The notes beneath the pieces were generated by a model. That model had not been told where the DNA came from. It saw nothing but the letters and a program-made list of their open reading frames with translations, and did not search any database. The position numbers and the translations under genes were made by a program. DNA of 64,000 nt from Chlorella sorokiniana. Lineage: Eukaryota > Chlorophyta > Trebouxiophyceae > Chlorellales > Chlorellaceae. The DNA lies in assembly GCA_025917655.1 (NCBI GenBank), contig CP084609.1:248001-312000 (forward strand), in the 5' to 3' direction. Each line of letters begins with the position of its first letter. Within the stretch, counting starts at the first letter, position 1. Of the stretch, positions 1 through 11,979 are shown piece after piece.

Positions 1-1583
1 TGCTGGAGCTGTGGCACCTCCTGCCGCTGCATCTGCAGGGGGATGCTCTGGAGCTCTGCAAAGATATGGAGCGTGTTAGCTCTAATCCGGAGTTTCTCCA
101 CAAGAAGGCAGGGCAGCTGCTGAAGGCGGTCGGCAGTGAAGTCAGCAGCACCCACCACCTGCAGAAGATGATGCACAGCAGTGCAGACATGCTGCAGCTC
201 TTTCTTGCGGTCCAAGGCAGCCATGGGAAGCAGATGGGCCAGTTGGCGGTCGCGGTGCAGCAGGCTGCCTGGAAAGAGTTTGGGCTGCGCGCGGGGAAGC
301 TACAGGGAGGGTGGGAGCCTGCCGAGCTCGAGACTGTGCAGGCGCTGCGGGCCCTACAGCACGCAACCAGCCTGATGGAAGGAACCGGCAAGTTTTCCCT
401 AGAGAAGGCAAGGCTGTATGGCAATGACATTGCAGCAACCCTTGAAGCAGCACTTGATGCCGCTTGCAGCGACAGACTTAGCATCCAAGACAAGCGGCAC
501 CTGACAGACGGCCTGGGCTGCTACTCTACCAGACTCTTGCACCTGGCCAAGGATCGAAGCTACCATGATCCCCGCGATATCACCTCTGTGGTTGAGCCAA
601 GCCTGGATGTTGCGGGTGAGACTCACAGCCATACATAAGTTCAATTTAGATCACACGTGTTTGATAAACGACAAACGAGGCAATTAATGGGTAATCACAC
701 CCCCTCTGCAGGCATGTTTCTGAGCACCACCCTGGACAAGATGCTGAACAGGCCTCCCCCATTCAAAGCGCAGCTGCTCTCTTATGTGCCCAAGCTGTCT
801 TCCACGCTGTCAACCTTACGCGACTGCACAGAGCCAGGGCGACCTGCAGCAGGGAAGGCCAAGCAGTTGCTGGGGCAGCACGCGGAGCGCTTGTTGCAGC
901 TGCTGGAGCGCCTGCTTGCCAGTCAGCCCGCCGCTGCTGAAAAGCTGAGCGAGGGCCAGCTCAGCAACGCAGCTAACATGTTGACCAGGATGGCAGGGTT
1001 TGTGCTACGTTGCGTGGCGACCGCAGCCTGCGACAGTTTCCCAGGCGAACGTGTGCGGGCAGTGCGGCAGCCGGTGCTTGACGGCACAGCAGCGTGCTGC
1101 AGCTGGTTGCCAGAGAGGCAGCTGGGCGCGCTGCAGAGCCTGTGCCAGAAGGACGCGCAGCATTGGGATGCCCTCCAGCACCACCGCAGCGTCGGCGCAC
1201 AGCAGCAGCTGCAGAGACACAGGCCAGCTCAGGAGCCAGCGCCAGCACGAGCTCCGAGCAGTCCCGCAGGGCCCCACTCTCATGCGCAGCCAAGCCCCGC
1301 TGCCATCAAGTGGCAGGCGCCACTAGAGGGCCCAAGTGCCGGATTCCGGCACAGGCGGTGCAGCTCTGGAGCGGGAGCCGCTGCCGATGCAACGGCGGTC
1401 GAGCAAGGCCAACACTTGGCAGGGGCCTGGCAGGATGGCGGCCACATCGTGCAGCGCTCCTACAAGGACGCTGTCCTGGAGGGAAAGCCGGGGAACAACA
1501 ACGCGCAGGGATGTAGCGAGCGGCAAAAGGGCACGCTGATGTCAATAATTAAAGTAGTTAGGTGGCTAGGTGCTTTATTTTAA
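1..1583 (+). CDS. Unknown helical protein, 3' part only
   Basis: The reading frame is already open at the left edge, so the 5' end lies outside the window. Two exons are seen, to 615 and from 712. A GT donor at 616-617 and a pyrimidine-rich AG acceptor at 710-711 join in phase (VAG then MFLST). The first exon is rich in Leu, Ala and Gln and looks alpha-helical. The last third, after about position 1190, is low-complexity Ala/Pro/Gln/Ser sequence and may be disordered. The stop is at 1581-1583 and a TGTAA signal follows about 100 bases later. I do not recognise a family. The helical, repeat-like character could fit a scaffold or organellar RNA-binding protein, but no motif supports either. Confidence 0.5.
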
Positions 1584-1681
1584 CAACCCTTGGCAAGTGA
1601 ACTGAGGCCGATGCAAGTTTGCTTATACAAAGCCCCCAACGTAAGAATCATGTCAAGCCGCTGCATGAAAGCGGAATTCTG

Positions 1682-1686
1682 TGTAA
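1682..1686 (+). terminator. TGTAA polyadenylation signal
   Basis: TGTAA is the usual poly(A) signal of chlorophyte algae. It lies about 100 bases after the stop codon of the preceding plus-strand gene, a typical distance. Confidence 0.5.
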
Positions 1687-1766
1687 TGTTAAATAAATGC
1701 ACTTGCGCTCTGCTTTTCCTTTCACCACCTTGTTCATGTTGCCCAACAAAATACTGTTACAAATGA

Positions 1767-4700
1767 TCACGGCCCAGTGATAGGGTACCACTCCTTGTCC
1801 AGAGTGCGTCCATGCCGGTCGGTGTGTGGCACCTCATCAAAGAAGAAATCGTACCTGCAGCAATCATGCCAATGATGCAGGTGACACCATGAACCAAACG
1901 CACAAACACAGCAAGGAGAATTGCTGCACAGCTCACCAGACGTGGCCGGGGTGTGCATCGACGCAGCACCAAATGGCGCCATAGTGGTCCAGCCGGCGCT
2001 TGAACCGCTCGCGAGCTGCCGCATCGCTCCACCCCGTGAACAGCCGCTGGATGTCGGCCGAGAAGCGCAGCACCTGCTTAAATTAGATTTCAGGCTCAGG
2101 ATTATGATGCACAGTTCAAGAGCCAGCCACACCCAACAGCTTCACATGCACAGTTTACAAGCGAGCAATGCCGTGATGCTCATAGCCAGCAAAGCATGGT
2201 CTCCCGCCTCATACCTTGTGTTCTGCTGCCTTGCCATCTGTGAGGGCAGACTTCAGCTGCTGCTCGTTCTGCCCTGGCTTCAACTTGAGGAGGCCTTCCG
2301 CAGGTTCGCAAGGGGCTTGCTCATCCTGCGGTTCAACAAGCAGCACAGAGCTGGCAAACGTCCAGGCACTGGCAGATGCTGTGGAGCAGGAAGGCACACC
2401 TGGCACACCTCCACCGAAAGAATGGACTTGTTCAGTTCTGCTGCTTGCGGATTTTCCAGGAAGCTGTACTCGCGGAACTGGATGTTGGGGCCAAACTCGT
2501 TGTCTGGCAGCGAGTTGGACATTCTGCAAGTACAGCAGCGGACGCTTCAAAATGAAAAACTGCAGTTCAAGCCAGGGCATGAGCCTCAGACAACCCAGTT
2601 GCTCGCTCACGATTCAAGATCCAGCACATGATCCGCTGGGCAGATGTATGGCAGGTCCAGACCAGAGCCCGGGATGATCCCATCATGCGGCGCCCACCAG
2701 CGGTCCATGCCACACATGAACTTGGGCAGGATCACCGCCCTGCCAGTGATCTGAGCAAACACGCACGCAGCGGCAGCGCATGTCAGTGGTACGTGAATTT
2801 CAAAGAGTGCCCCGATCGGCCCACCAGCCAAGGCCTCACCTGTGCGAGTGCAAACGCGCGCGCAGCTGCCGAAGCTGGTGGTTGACGAGGTTGAAGTGTG
2901 GCATGGTGGCATCCAGCGTAAAATTGCGCTCAGCCTGCCGGGCTGCCTCCAGCAGCTCAGGCGGGACTGTGTCGTCGTAAGCGATGAAGCCCTTCTCATG
3001 GTTGAAATACTCTGGGGGTCCTGCAAACGCGGCAGCCGCACACCTGCGTCAGCGCGCATCGCAGCAGCTCCCCGCTGGCGAGCAAAGCAAAGCCTCACGT
3101 TCCACCACAGCCGCTCCCGCATGCGGTGCCGCTTGCCGGGCGTGCCGCTGAACTGGAACGTGGCGTGCACCACATACGGCTGCAAGCCCAGCTTGTCAGG
3201 CATGCGCTGCACGTAGCCGGTGTGGCCGCTGCAGAAGATCGAGACGGGCAGGATGCCGCACTTTAGCTTCTCGTTGTAACACCTGCAAGCACGGCTTAAG
3301 GAATATTGTTACCGGGATGTGTTCCTTGGTCAACACGACAACCAACAACTGCAGGTGGCGTACGTAAACAAGCGGTCTTCACGCTGCAAATCGGGGGTGG
3401 AGCCTCGCCGGAACAAGTCGTTGAAGGCATTCTGGTCCCAAACGTTGCTGTCTGCTTCAAGGACCTTGACCCATTCCTGCAGCAGCAAATGATTTTTGGT
3501 TACTACAATTTACTAAGTAGTAATAATACTGAATTTACAAGAATGGGTCAAGGTCCATTCCTGTAGCAGCAATTTGACTCAATTGATGCAAGGGTGGTGC
3601 TTGCTTCTGCAGCCAATCGGCTGTAAACCTTCCTGGTGCGCAGCCAAGCATGCTCACCGCTGCAAGCTCGTGCGCCTTTGGCCGGAAGAGCATGATACCG
3701 ATGTTGGCAGCTGACGCTGCATCCGGCCACCGCTCCAAGCCCTCGTCCGTGACGGTGTTGATCAGGTGATCGCTGGACGTCAGGACGTCTGCGTCTGGAT
3801 ACTGCACACAGCAGGATTTGCATATATACCAAGTGACAAGCATGCCAGCCAGCAGGCACGGGCCGCCAGCTGCCTGCACCTGCTGCATGTAGGGCACCGG
3901 GTTGCGCAGCCAGACTGTGTCCACGTCGGAGAGGAGCACATCAAAGCCGAGCTTGGTGAAGGTGTAGATCAGGTTGATCTTCTCGCGCCCCATCTTGTGA
4001 AAGGTGGGCGTGCCCCAGCCAAAGTCGGCTAGGGTGAGGCCCGAGCTCATGTTGAAGGCCGGGACGCCCTTGTCAAGCAAAAAATTGAGCAGCTTTTCAT
4101 CCATTGCCCCTGCGGTTCCAGGGGCAGGCCACAAAGGCGGCTAAGCAGGCAGCTGAAGGCTGCATAGGTACCAATCCTGTGCCTCGTACCAACAATGTAT
4201 GCGTTACAGCCAGCAGCGGCCAGGTGCTCCACCCAGTTCATGACGAAATCGCGGTAATGGTAGTTGGCCCAGGTGACAACCACCGTGTTGTCCTGTGCAA
4301 CAGAGGCAACCAAGTCCCTGCAGGCAGACGCCAGACATCAACACCTGAGGATGCAGCGCAAAGGCAGCGGGTGGTTCCAAAGCCGCTGCTTACCTGGTGA
4401 GCTCATGAGTGGCGTTTGCAACGACATCAGAGCTGCCTTTCTGCTGTTCATCTCCACTGCTTTGCTGCTGTTCACCCCCTCTGCTTTGCTGCTGTTCACC
4501 CCCACTGCTTTGCTGCTGTTGCTCATCAACCACGTCGGGCAGCACCGTCTCAGGGACAACTGCTGCTGAGACGTCGTCGGCCGGCTCGCTAGATGGCTTG
4601 CTGCTATCTTTAAGATCCGCAACCACTGCACACGTTACAATCAAGCTGGGGCTTTGCTCAGTTGAGCTTGGGAGAAGTAATCGAGCGAACGGAATGGACT

Positions 4701-4848
4701 CACCTCGCCAGTAAACTTGGCGCAACGGAATGACCGTCAAATACAATGTGCATGAAACAATTCCCGCAAGAAACACCAATATTAAAAGCAGCCTGAGCGG
4801 CGAAAGTGCTCGGGGAAGCCGGGGACGAGGCCCATCTAACCGAGCCAT
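1767..4848 (-). CDS. GT77-type glycosyltransferase (XEG113/RRA-like)
   Basis: A type II membrane protein of the Golgi: a short basic N-terminus, one hydrophobic anchor (about residues 17-40), a low-complexity stalk with QQQSSGG repeats, then a nucleotide-diphospho-sugar transferase domain. The DxD motif is seen in LLSDVDTVWLRNPVPY, followed by YPDADVLTSSDHL and later FSGHTGYVQRM-like segments typical of plant GT77 arabinosyltransferases, which extend arabinose chains on hydroxyproline of wall glycoproteins. The start is the ATG at 4846-4848. Clear exons include 4848-4704, 4625-4394, 4317-4190, 4109-3880 and 3801-3658, then one beginning at 3476 (EWVKVLEADSNVWDQNAF) and further exons to a TGA at 1767-1769 (WYPITGP). 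The 78-base intron 3879-3802 is a multiple of three, so retention would not change frame. Donor sugar and acceptor cannot be told from sequence. Confidence 0.8.
3461..3572. repeat. Inverted plus direct copy of an exon edge
   Basis: The 16 bases at 3461-3476, the start of a coding exon of the GT77 gene, are present as a perfect reverse complement at 3541-3556 within the adjoining intron. Directly after it a direct copy of the splice-acceptor side follows (3472-3489 against 3556-3573, one mismatch in the core). This arrangement looks like a local template-switch event. Confidence 0.6.
4436..4530 (-). repeat. In-frame coding repeat (QQQSSGG units)
   Basis: Three to four units of about 27 bases (TTTGCTGCTGTTCACCCCC on the plus strand) encode Gln/Ser/Gly/Glu-rich stalk sequence between the membrane anchor and the catalytic domain of the GT77 gene. 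Such repeats usually vary in length between strains. Confidence 0.7.
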
Positions 4849-5931
4849 TATGTACACATGATGTAGGGGCTGTCGCGAGGCGGATGGGCCGTTTCCGAGA
4901 AGCGCTGAAGTACATAGTGTACAGGGCAGAAAGTTTTCGATAAATCTCGACAGGAGCTGCTGTATTGACACTTCTACAGACAATTACGTTCATCGTGCAT
5001 GTATTTGGCTTGGGGCCTGCTCAGCTATGTTTCCTCCCCAAAGTGATCAATCACCTCCTCTCACACCTTTGTCCATTTTTTATATCATTTATTACTTATT
5101 GCGGTGTTGAAATATTTGTTTTTGGCTGCCATGTACGCAGCCTGTCACTTTTGCCGTTGACGTCCCCCTCCTTGTGGTTACACTTTGCGTGCGTTTCTTG
5201 CAGCATCGTGGACCGGGCTTCCCGCTGACAGGTCACCACATTCACTGATCCACTGAGTTTTTAATGAAGTTTTGATTGCTAACGGCGCAGCATAAGTGGC
5301 AGCAATAGCCGTGCAACCAGCTGGTAGTGAGCCAGAGGCGCAGCATCAGTTGTATGACAGCCATCGGCAAAGCATGGCAATTGCCACATCTGATGTCCCC
5401 TGGGTGTTTGTTAGACAAAAACAATGGCAATCCATTGCCCAAAGGTGAGCTTGTCACAGGTCTAAAGTGAAGGTGCGCATGGCTAACTCCCACTTTTCTG
5501 CAGCCAATCACAAGGTTTCTTGCACATCTTTCCCTTACGCTTGCAGTTAATGTGGGTTCTTTTGGAAGGTTGTACTTCCATTTAGGCAGCAAGCTCAACG
5601 TCAAATGGCAGCTTTGCTGAGCTAACTGATACAATGCATGGTTACATGCCTTGAAGCCTGCATCTTGTTGGGTTGGGCTGCATGGTGTATTGCCTGTTGT
5701 ACTGTGGCCACCTGCCCATCCTTGGCCTTTTTATGTGCAAGCACCCTTCCCACATGTCTTGACAAACCAAAAGTCGGCAACTGAGGCCAAGCAGTGCAGG
5801 TGTGCAATGGTGAAGTACACAATGGGGCCAACTGACAAAACAGCAGAACGCCCGACTCATGGTATCACTGACATTCGAAGGCATTAACAAGGTCATGTCA
5901 TCCTGCGACTGGACACAGCAGGTGGCGCACG
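4849..5931. other. Intergenic, no supported gene
   Basis: About 1.1 kb between the start of the GT77 gene and the stop of the large GTPase gene, both on the minus strand. The part 5020-5130 is noticeably AT-rich. A 130-codon open frame at 5242-5634 lacks an ATG at its head and has no recognisable content. TTACA at 5642-5646, the complement of TGTAA, is a possible poly(A) signal for the GTPase gene about 290 bases after its stop. Confidence 0.5.
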
Positions 5932-8900
5932 TCACTCCAGCCTAGGCCGCTTCTTGCTGGGCTGCGCTGGTGTTGCGATATCCGCTAGCTTTCGAACACC
6001 CGCACGCTTGTGGTGATGTAAAGCCGCATTATCCGCCATGGCAGAAAGGGCGCGATGCACCTCCTCGTCAGTGCCATCCAAGGCTGAGCTGGTGCCGGCC
6101 TCCAGGCCCGCACCGATGCTGGTGCTGGCACCTGAGGCCGCCGGCAAGGGTCGCTGCGGGTCCCGGAATAGCGGGATGAACCAAGGCCGCACCCTGTCTT
6201 CGCCTCCAGAGGTGGCCCGCGTTGTGCGCATCACAACTGCCATTGGATACACGGCCACGGCTGCAGGCAGAGCAGGGCGGGCGCCATGCCCAAGCTTGAA
6301 CTATGCAGTGTTTTTGTGGTGGGGGTTGACGGCCTACTAGCATGCTGGTGGGAAGTCAGAGCAACTCACAGGTGCCGCCGCGGCGAACCCCGCAGAAGGC
6401 GGAGCAGGGGATGTAAAAGGCATCCAGCATGCCCTTCTCTGTGGTGGGGTTCAGCCTGGCGCTGAACACGATGAAGCTGCGCTGGGCAGCTCTGGCCAGG
6501 TGGGACAGCTCCTGCAGGCCATCCCACTGATTGGCATCCTGCGTTGCAATTCCCACATTGCACGAGCGCCAGAGAATGGCCGTCAGACGGCATGCAAGCG
6601 TTTTGCGACTCAAATGCTGCCAGGCCTTGCCTGAATAGTGTGATTTGCGCTGTGATCACAGGGCGGGCCTCCACTTTTCTCCCAGGAAACAATCTCGCGC
6701 AGCATTGCAGTCGTGTCCTTGTGCTCGTTGGCGGCCTGGCAACCCAAAGCAACGCAACCTTTTGAGGTCTTTGGAGAGATCAGCGTGTCGGGCGGCGGTA
6801 GGCCGAGAGTCAACACTCACCAGCACCTCTCCAGTCATGCATGCACGAGCTGCTTCCAGGGCACAGCCAGGCTGGAAGGCTGGGATGCAATCAGGCCTGA
6901 TGTATAGGGAGAAAGCCGCCAGGTTGATGAACAGGTGTTGCAGCCTGTCTTCTGGGTCCCTTGACGCATGAGAATCCGTCCAATCGGACGGCATGGAAAC
7001 GTCTCTGCAGACAATCGACAAGGGATGGGCTCTAAGAATCAGCGCTTCCCTGAGCCCAAGGCCTGGTTTCAAATGAGGCATGACTGCTCACCCGGAGGTC
7101 ACAATGAAACCCTTGAGCTTGAACAAGAACTTCTGCGGCCTCTTCTGTGGGCCCAACACATTTGTCCTGCTGTACAACTGGCTGGGTCCTGTGTTCCGCA
7201 CAGACTCCACCAGCAGACTGGCAGGCTGAATGTTGCACAGCAGCACCTGCAATAGATGAGGTGGGCGACTGAAACCAAAGCCGGAATTGTGCCACGATAC
7301 AATTCTGTGTCGCATTGCCTGTAAGTACACTGTGACAGTAGCCTGACATATACTGACCTGCGAGACGCGTGCTCGCTGCATGGCAGAATGCGCCAGGTTG
7401 ATGCCAACGGCACCATTGTCACAGCTGGTGCCTGGCGACTGCACAGCGCTTTGAAGGTGTCCAGAGATCTCCATCAATCTCGACTTGATGATCTGCAGTA
7501 TTTTCAGCCTGCAATGTGGTTCCTCCACAACAGCAGCACCGCTATGAGGTCCCTCCACAGCATGCCGACCTGCACAGGAGAAAAGTATTGTTGCTAAGTA
7601 GCCAGAGAAGGTCGTACATTCAACAGAAACCTCACAGTGATGTCCTGATCTCACAGCCTCCACCAACTGCAAGATGCCGCTTGGGTCGGACCAGCCGCTC
7701 GGCCCATTCACATGCTCTTCGCTGACAGCTGCGTGTTGCTCGATTTTATGGAACCTGCGCTGATTGCGTACAAATTTGACAACAGCTACGTCTCTGCATG
7801 AAGCATAATGACAGATGAACCCAACATACTTCACCTGGCCTCGATTGCTTCAGAAATTTTGTCCACTTCTTCTTCCAGCTTCCTGACAGCTTGCTGCTGC
7901 TCGCTGGGCCGCGCAAGCGATGCAAGAATCTCTGCATGCCAGAATGCACGAGATTAGTAAATCTAGCAAAGCTGGCTCGCATAGGCAAAGTGAGCAGCAG
8001 TACAAATCCATCCGCTGCCGGGTTGTGCTAGAGAGTGTGCGAAACAGATAACTGCACCTAGCAGTTTCGCCATGTGTGTCCTCTGCTCCAAATGGAGCAC
8101 CGCATCCCGAGAAGTCCACCCAGGATCAAGGTTTACGCCAGCTTCAATTAGCTTCACATGCACGTCTTGAGCCCTTGCCAGGCCCAACGAGCAAAAGGTG
8201 GCAACCAAGGCTGTGATGAAGTCTGTCTTGCTAGAGACAAAACTCTCAGACGCTTTCTCATCCATCCTCTGCACACAGAAATGAGCAGGATGCTTTTGGC
8301 ACTCAATTAATTGGGCTCTCTTGAAAATCGAGTAACCAAGTAGCTTTCATAGCCTTCATTCACCTCTTTTAGCTTGCGAAGCAGGATTTGGCGGGACTTC
8401 ATAGTAAATTCCTGGGCATCACCATCATACTTGCCGTCCCAAACATTCTTCAAAGAGAGACAAGGACTGGCGTTTTCGAGATAGTTGGTCATCACCAAAC
8501 GATCACGTCTGTCATCATGCATCTACAGCACATTCAGCGAATCCCATCTTCACAACATCCATCAACCACGCAAGCTTCCCACAACATCACATTAACCGTG
8601 CAACCTGCCCACAGGAAAACCAGCAGGGCCATGCAAAAGCAAACATTTAACATACTGCACCTGCCGCTGTAACCATGCAGAGTCGCCGAGAAACTGCAGC
8701 AACTTGTCGTCTCCAGAGAGGCTGTTTGCAGTTAATGCCAAAACATGCGTGGTGCTGTCCAGCGCCTGCACGACCACAAATGGCTGGCCAATCAGATATT
8801 CAAAGAGCGGTCGATAGAATCATTAAGGTCAAGCTGTGCACAGACCTTGGAGATTATGTGGTACGCAAATGGGTTTGCACTATTTAAACCGGGAAGGTCC

Positions 8901-10485
8901 ACCAGCATCAGACTCGCCAGAATATTACAGGGCACCTGCAATAAGTGCGGCAAGACTCCGTGAGGCCACTCGGGAGGTGATGCATGCTGCTGATGACAAG
9001 CATGATGAGCTTCTACCGTAATGTCAATATGGTGCACAAGTGCGCCAGTGAGTAGTTTAAGGCAGAGGTTGGGTGGTCTTTGAGTGTCATTGGCCTCTAG
9101 AAGATATTGGAGAGGGTTCTCAATGACTTGCTTGATGTAAAACAAGTCGCTACTGAGGTCAACGCCAGTGCCTGCGAGTCAGTGAAACACGTTAACGCAC
9201 ACATAACACATTGCTATCTTCATCATGATCTAGTCCAGCAACACACATGCACAAATACCAAGCTCCTACAGGCCAACTCTAGCCTAACCTAGAAAAACAG
9301 CCGGCTTTACGTCTGTCACAAAGCCAACCAGGCCATCATGCAGCAACCCTGGAATCTTTGTGTTTGCTTGCTGCCACCGCTCTAAATCCTTCAGTAATGT
9401 TCTGATATCGGGCATCTTGTGTGCACTATGCACTTCTTTGTTGGTCAGCAGATAGAACAACTCTGAATGACAGCAGAGCATGTCAGTTTCGTAGACTGAC
9501 ACTGTTAGCATGATTGATAATGCACCTGCATGCTGCCGGAAACCACTGGTTGACAATACCGTTTTGACAGGTTGATCCCCTGCGTTGCGCACATGTTTGA
9601 GCATCACCTGCAACATTTTGGCAAGTCAAATGTCAAACCACACATAGCAACAAGACTGACAAGCAATACAAATACTGTCTGAAGCCAAACGTCGGCCAGA
9701 GAATGCTGTTCGAAGCCATACATATGCCGGCCAAAAAATGTGCACTTAAGAGGATTGGCTGTCCCACCTCCAATGCTTCAGAAACGATGCCATGCAGGTC
9801 AATAAGGGTGCGCACGTGAATGGTGCATCCTGGCCGTGCATCAAACCCAATATGCATTTCCACAGTGGTGGTGCCGTAATGGCAAGTACCGACAGGCAGG
9901 AGGACGGTGTGCCTGCCAAAGTCTTTGCGGTCACCGTGATAATAACCATGAAGGGAGCTGTACGCATTCTGTAGGTGATTTGGCACTTGTAAGTCGTTAC
10001 GCTTGTGTACCTCGATAAAGCGCCCGATTTCAGTGCTTCATCGACAGTCTCGCCGTCCTTACGTTGCGCGTCCAGCAGTTTTGGCAGCCGCTGCTGTGGC
10101 CGCACATCAGGCATGTAATTGGCTGGAAGGTTGGATAACACAATCATGTCCAGGATGCTGCTCTTCCCGGCTCCATTCCTGCAAGGCAATCGTAGGGCCT
10201 GTGGTGGTGAGTGTGAAGGTTGGGAGGCATGTGGTGCGTTCGGGAGGGACCACATCAAACTTTGCCTTGTACACTTCATTTATTCTGGAATCCAGCGAAC
10301 CATCGAAATGAAACTAAATGCGTCAGAGAAGGAGCTCTCAGGGGTCACCTGGCGAGGACTACCATCCTGTCCGGCTCATCGTGCACTTGGGGCGCAGAGA
10401 GGAGCGACAGTAAGTCGGGATCGTCAATTGCGTAATCATCTGCGAGTCTGGCTAGCTCTACAGCGAGCTGCTGCACTGACGCCAT
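5932..10485 (-). CDS. Dynamin-superfamily / SLIP-GC-like large GTPase
   Basis: A multi-exon GTPase. The start is the ATG at 10485 (MASVQQLAVELARLADDY); exon 1 ends at 10349. Exon 2 (10178-9768) gives the P-loop NGAGKSSILDMI, then an LLPVG..YGTTTVEM segment that fits the G2/switch I region. The G3 motif DLPGLN appears near 8900. Long helical exons follow, as in dynamin stalks. The C-terminus ends in a likely nuclear signal, KKRPRLE, at 5932. A large GTPase with LP.G and TT motifs and a nuclear signal fits the nuclear GTPase SLIP-GC group better than classical dynamins. The base preceding the P-loop core gives Ala where the first Gly of GxxxxGK[ST] is expected. Exon 2 needs one more G in a GGG run near 10027 to stay in frame (EALKSGRFIEVHKRND). 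About 15 or more exons; the middle ones are only approximate. Confidence 0.65.
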
Positions 10486-11009
10486 TTTCTCGATACCCTT
10501 GAAGCACAGTTTCAGCTTAGGAACAACGAATAATATACGATCGAAACCTCGATCAAGCTTATGAAAGTATGAAAGAGATTATAACGGGCGTGTCGAGGAA
10601 GAGGTGCGTCTTGGGAAGCAAGTCATGCTCGCCAACGCTGCATGACGAGTTAATTTTTGTGATGTTGAAAATATCGAACTGGGCGATGATAGTAACAATA
10701 TAAGAATGCCGCCGACACAAGCCGGCCAGGGGGACATGGGCTGGCCATCCATGCCGCGGCATGGCCTGTCACAGAGACTGAGCCGCTGGGGAAGTCACTC
10801 ACCAGTACACGAGGACAAGGGACAGTTATTGATTGTGTTGCAAGACCTCTTAGCGATCTAACATCAGCGCCAGGTGAAAGACTTGCCGGCGCAAATGCAC
10901 AGCGTGCGGAAGGCCAACAGCTGTGTTATTGAGCCCTTTGCAGCAAGACAGCAACCTGCAAGCATGGCACTGCAGCCGATTTGAAGCAGCGTGGAAGGTG
11001 CCCCACCTT
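10486..11009. other. Intergenic, nothing clear
   Basis: About 0.5 kb upstream of the large GTPase start. It should hold that gene's promoter on the minus strand. No open frame with a supported start, no known RNA gene and no clear TATA box were found. Confidence 0.4.
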
Positions 11010-11771
11010 TCACGGCAGCGCCAACAGATGGCATAGCAGGCTGCTGTCGAAGAACCGAAGGTCACAAAGAAATGCACGTCTTGTCTGGTCAAGCGAGAAC
11101 AACAAGCAGGGGCATGCTCACATCTTCAGGGCACTGCAGCAGACATTTCTGTCAAGTGCTCGCCAAACAGTCTTGATGATGGCCAAGAAGGACCGGCAGT
11201 TCCTGCTGTGGTTCAATATTCCACATTGCGTCGGCGCATTTGTGGTCCTGCACACATGAACACACAAGTATGCATGAACATATCAAAATGCCAATATAGA
11301 TTTCCAGAGTTGAAACGATATGCATGTGCAACTGTTCACCTTTTCTGCATGCTCGTCAAACGACGTCTACAGTTTTGCTGCCTGCCAAGTCGAAGCTGAC
11401 ACCATTGACATTGCCAAACGTCCAACAATAAATGGCATGGCATCTCTCCAGCTGCTTTTAACATCATCTTGGGCAGCATCAACTCCAGCATGAGCATTTA
11501 CCTGCACCCTCTGTTGTGATGGCAGATTGTTGCACTATGATGTCCGTCGGTCTTGGCTGTCTCATGTAGTGCAGCAACTTTCACGGCAAGCTCTACTCTT
11601 TCGCCGTTTCACTGCCTCTGCAGCTGTCACACCGCTGCCTGTTGTGGTGCATTTTGCAAAGCAAGTGCTCAAAGCTGTCAGTTGGCAGCCGCCAACAGCA
11701 ATAAACTTTTTGCGAACGAGGCAAAACTTCCGCCTCGCGCGAACGTTACACGGGCTAGTCTCCTCATTCAT
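11010..11771 (-). CDS. Doubtful small three-exon gene, Cys-containing
   Basis: A possible gene model: exon A 11771-11502 (ATG at 11769-11771, MNEETSPCNVRARRKF), exon B 11247-11122 (CGILNHSRNCRSFLAIIK) and exon C 11043-11010, ending CHLLALP and a TGA. Splice phases agree at both introns (phase 2) if exon A has one extra A around position 11607, which would join TAAEAV to ERVELAVKVAALHETAK. The product would be about 150 residues, basic and with scattered Cys and His. I recognise no family. Without transcript support it may be non-coding. Confidence 0.25.
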
Positions 11772-11979
11772 GCTCGGGTGAAGACTGTACCGCGACTGTA
11801 GTGTCGTGTCGAAGAGGGAGAACCCAAGGCAATGTGCTTCGTCGGGATGCCTAATTGATCGTGAAACGTTGTTTCAAGGATTTTCAGGGAAACACTCGGC
11901 CCAAGTAAGCACTCCGTCCTCTCGAAGGGCTGCGAACAGCGACGGTAAAAGCATCCTTGCAACTTAAAAGCGTCCTTCG

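Noticed and set aside
5242-5634. 130-codon minus-strand open frame
   Set aside because: It has no ATG at its head and no family content; it lies in the expected 3' flank of the large GTPase gene.
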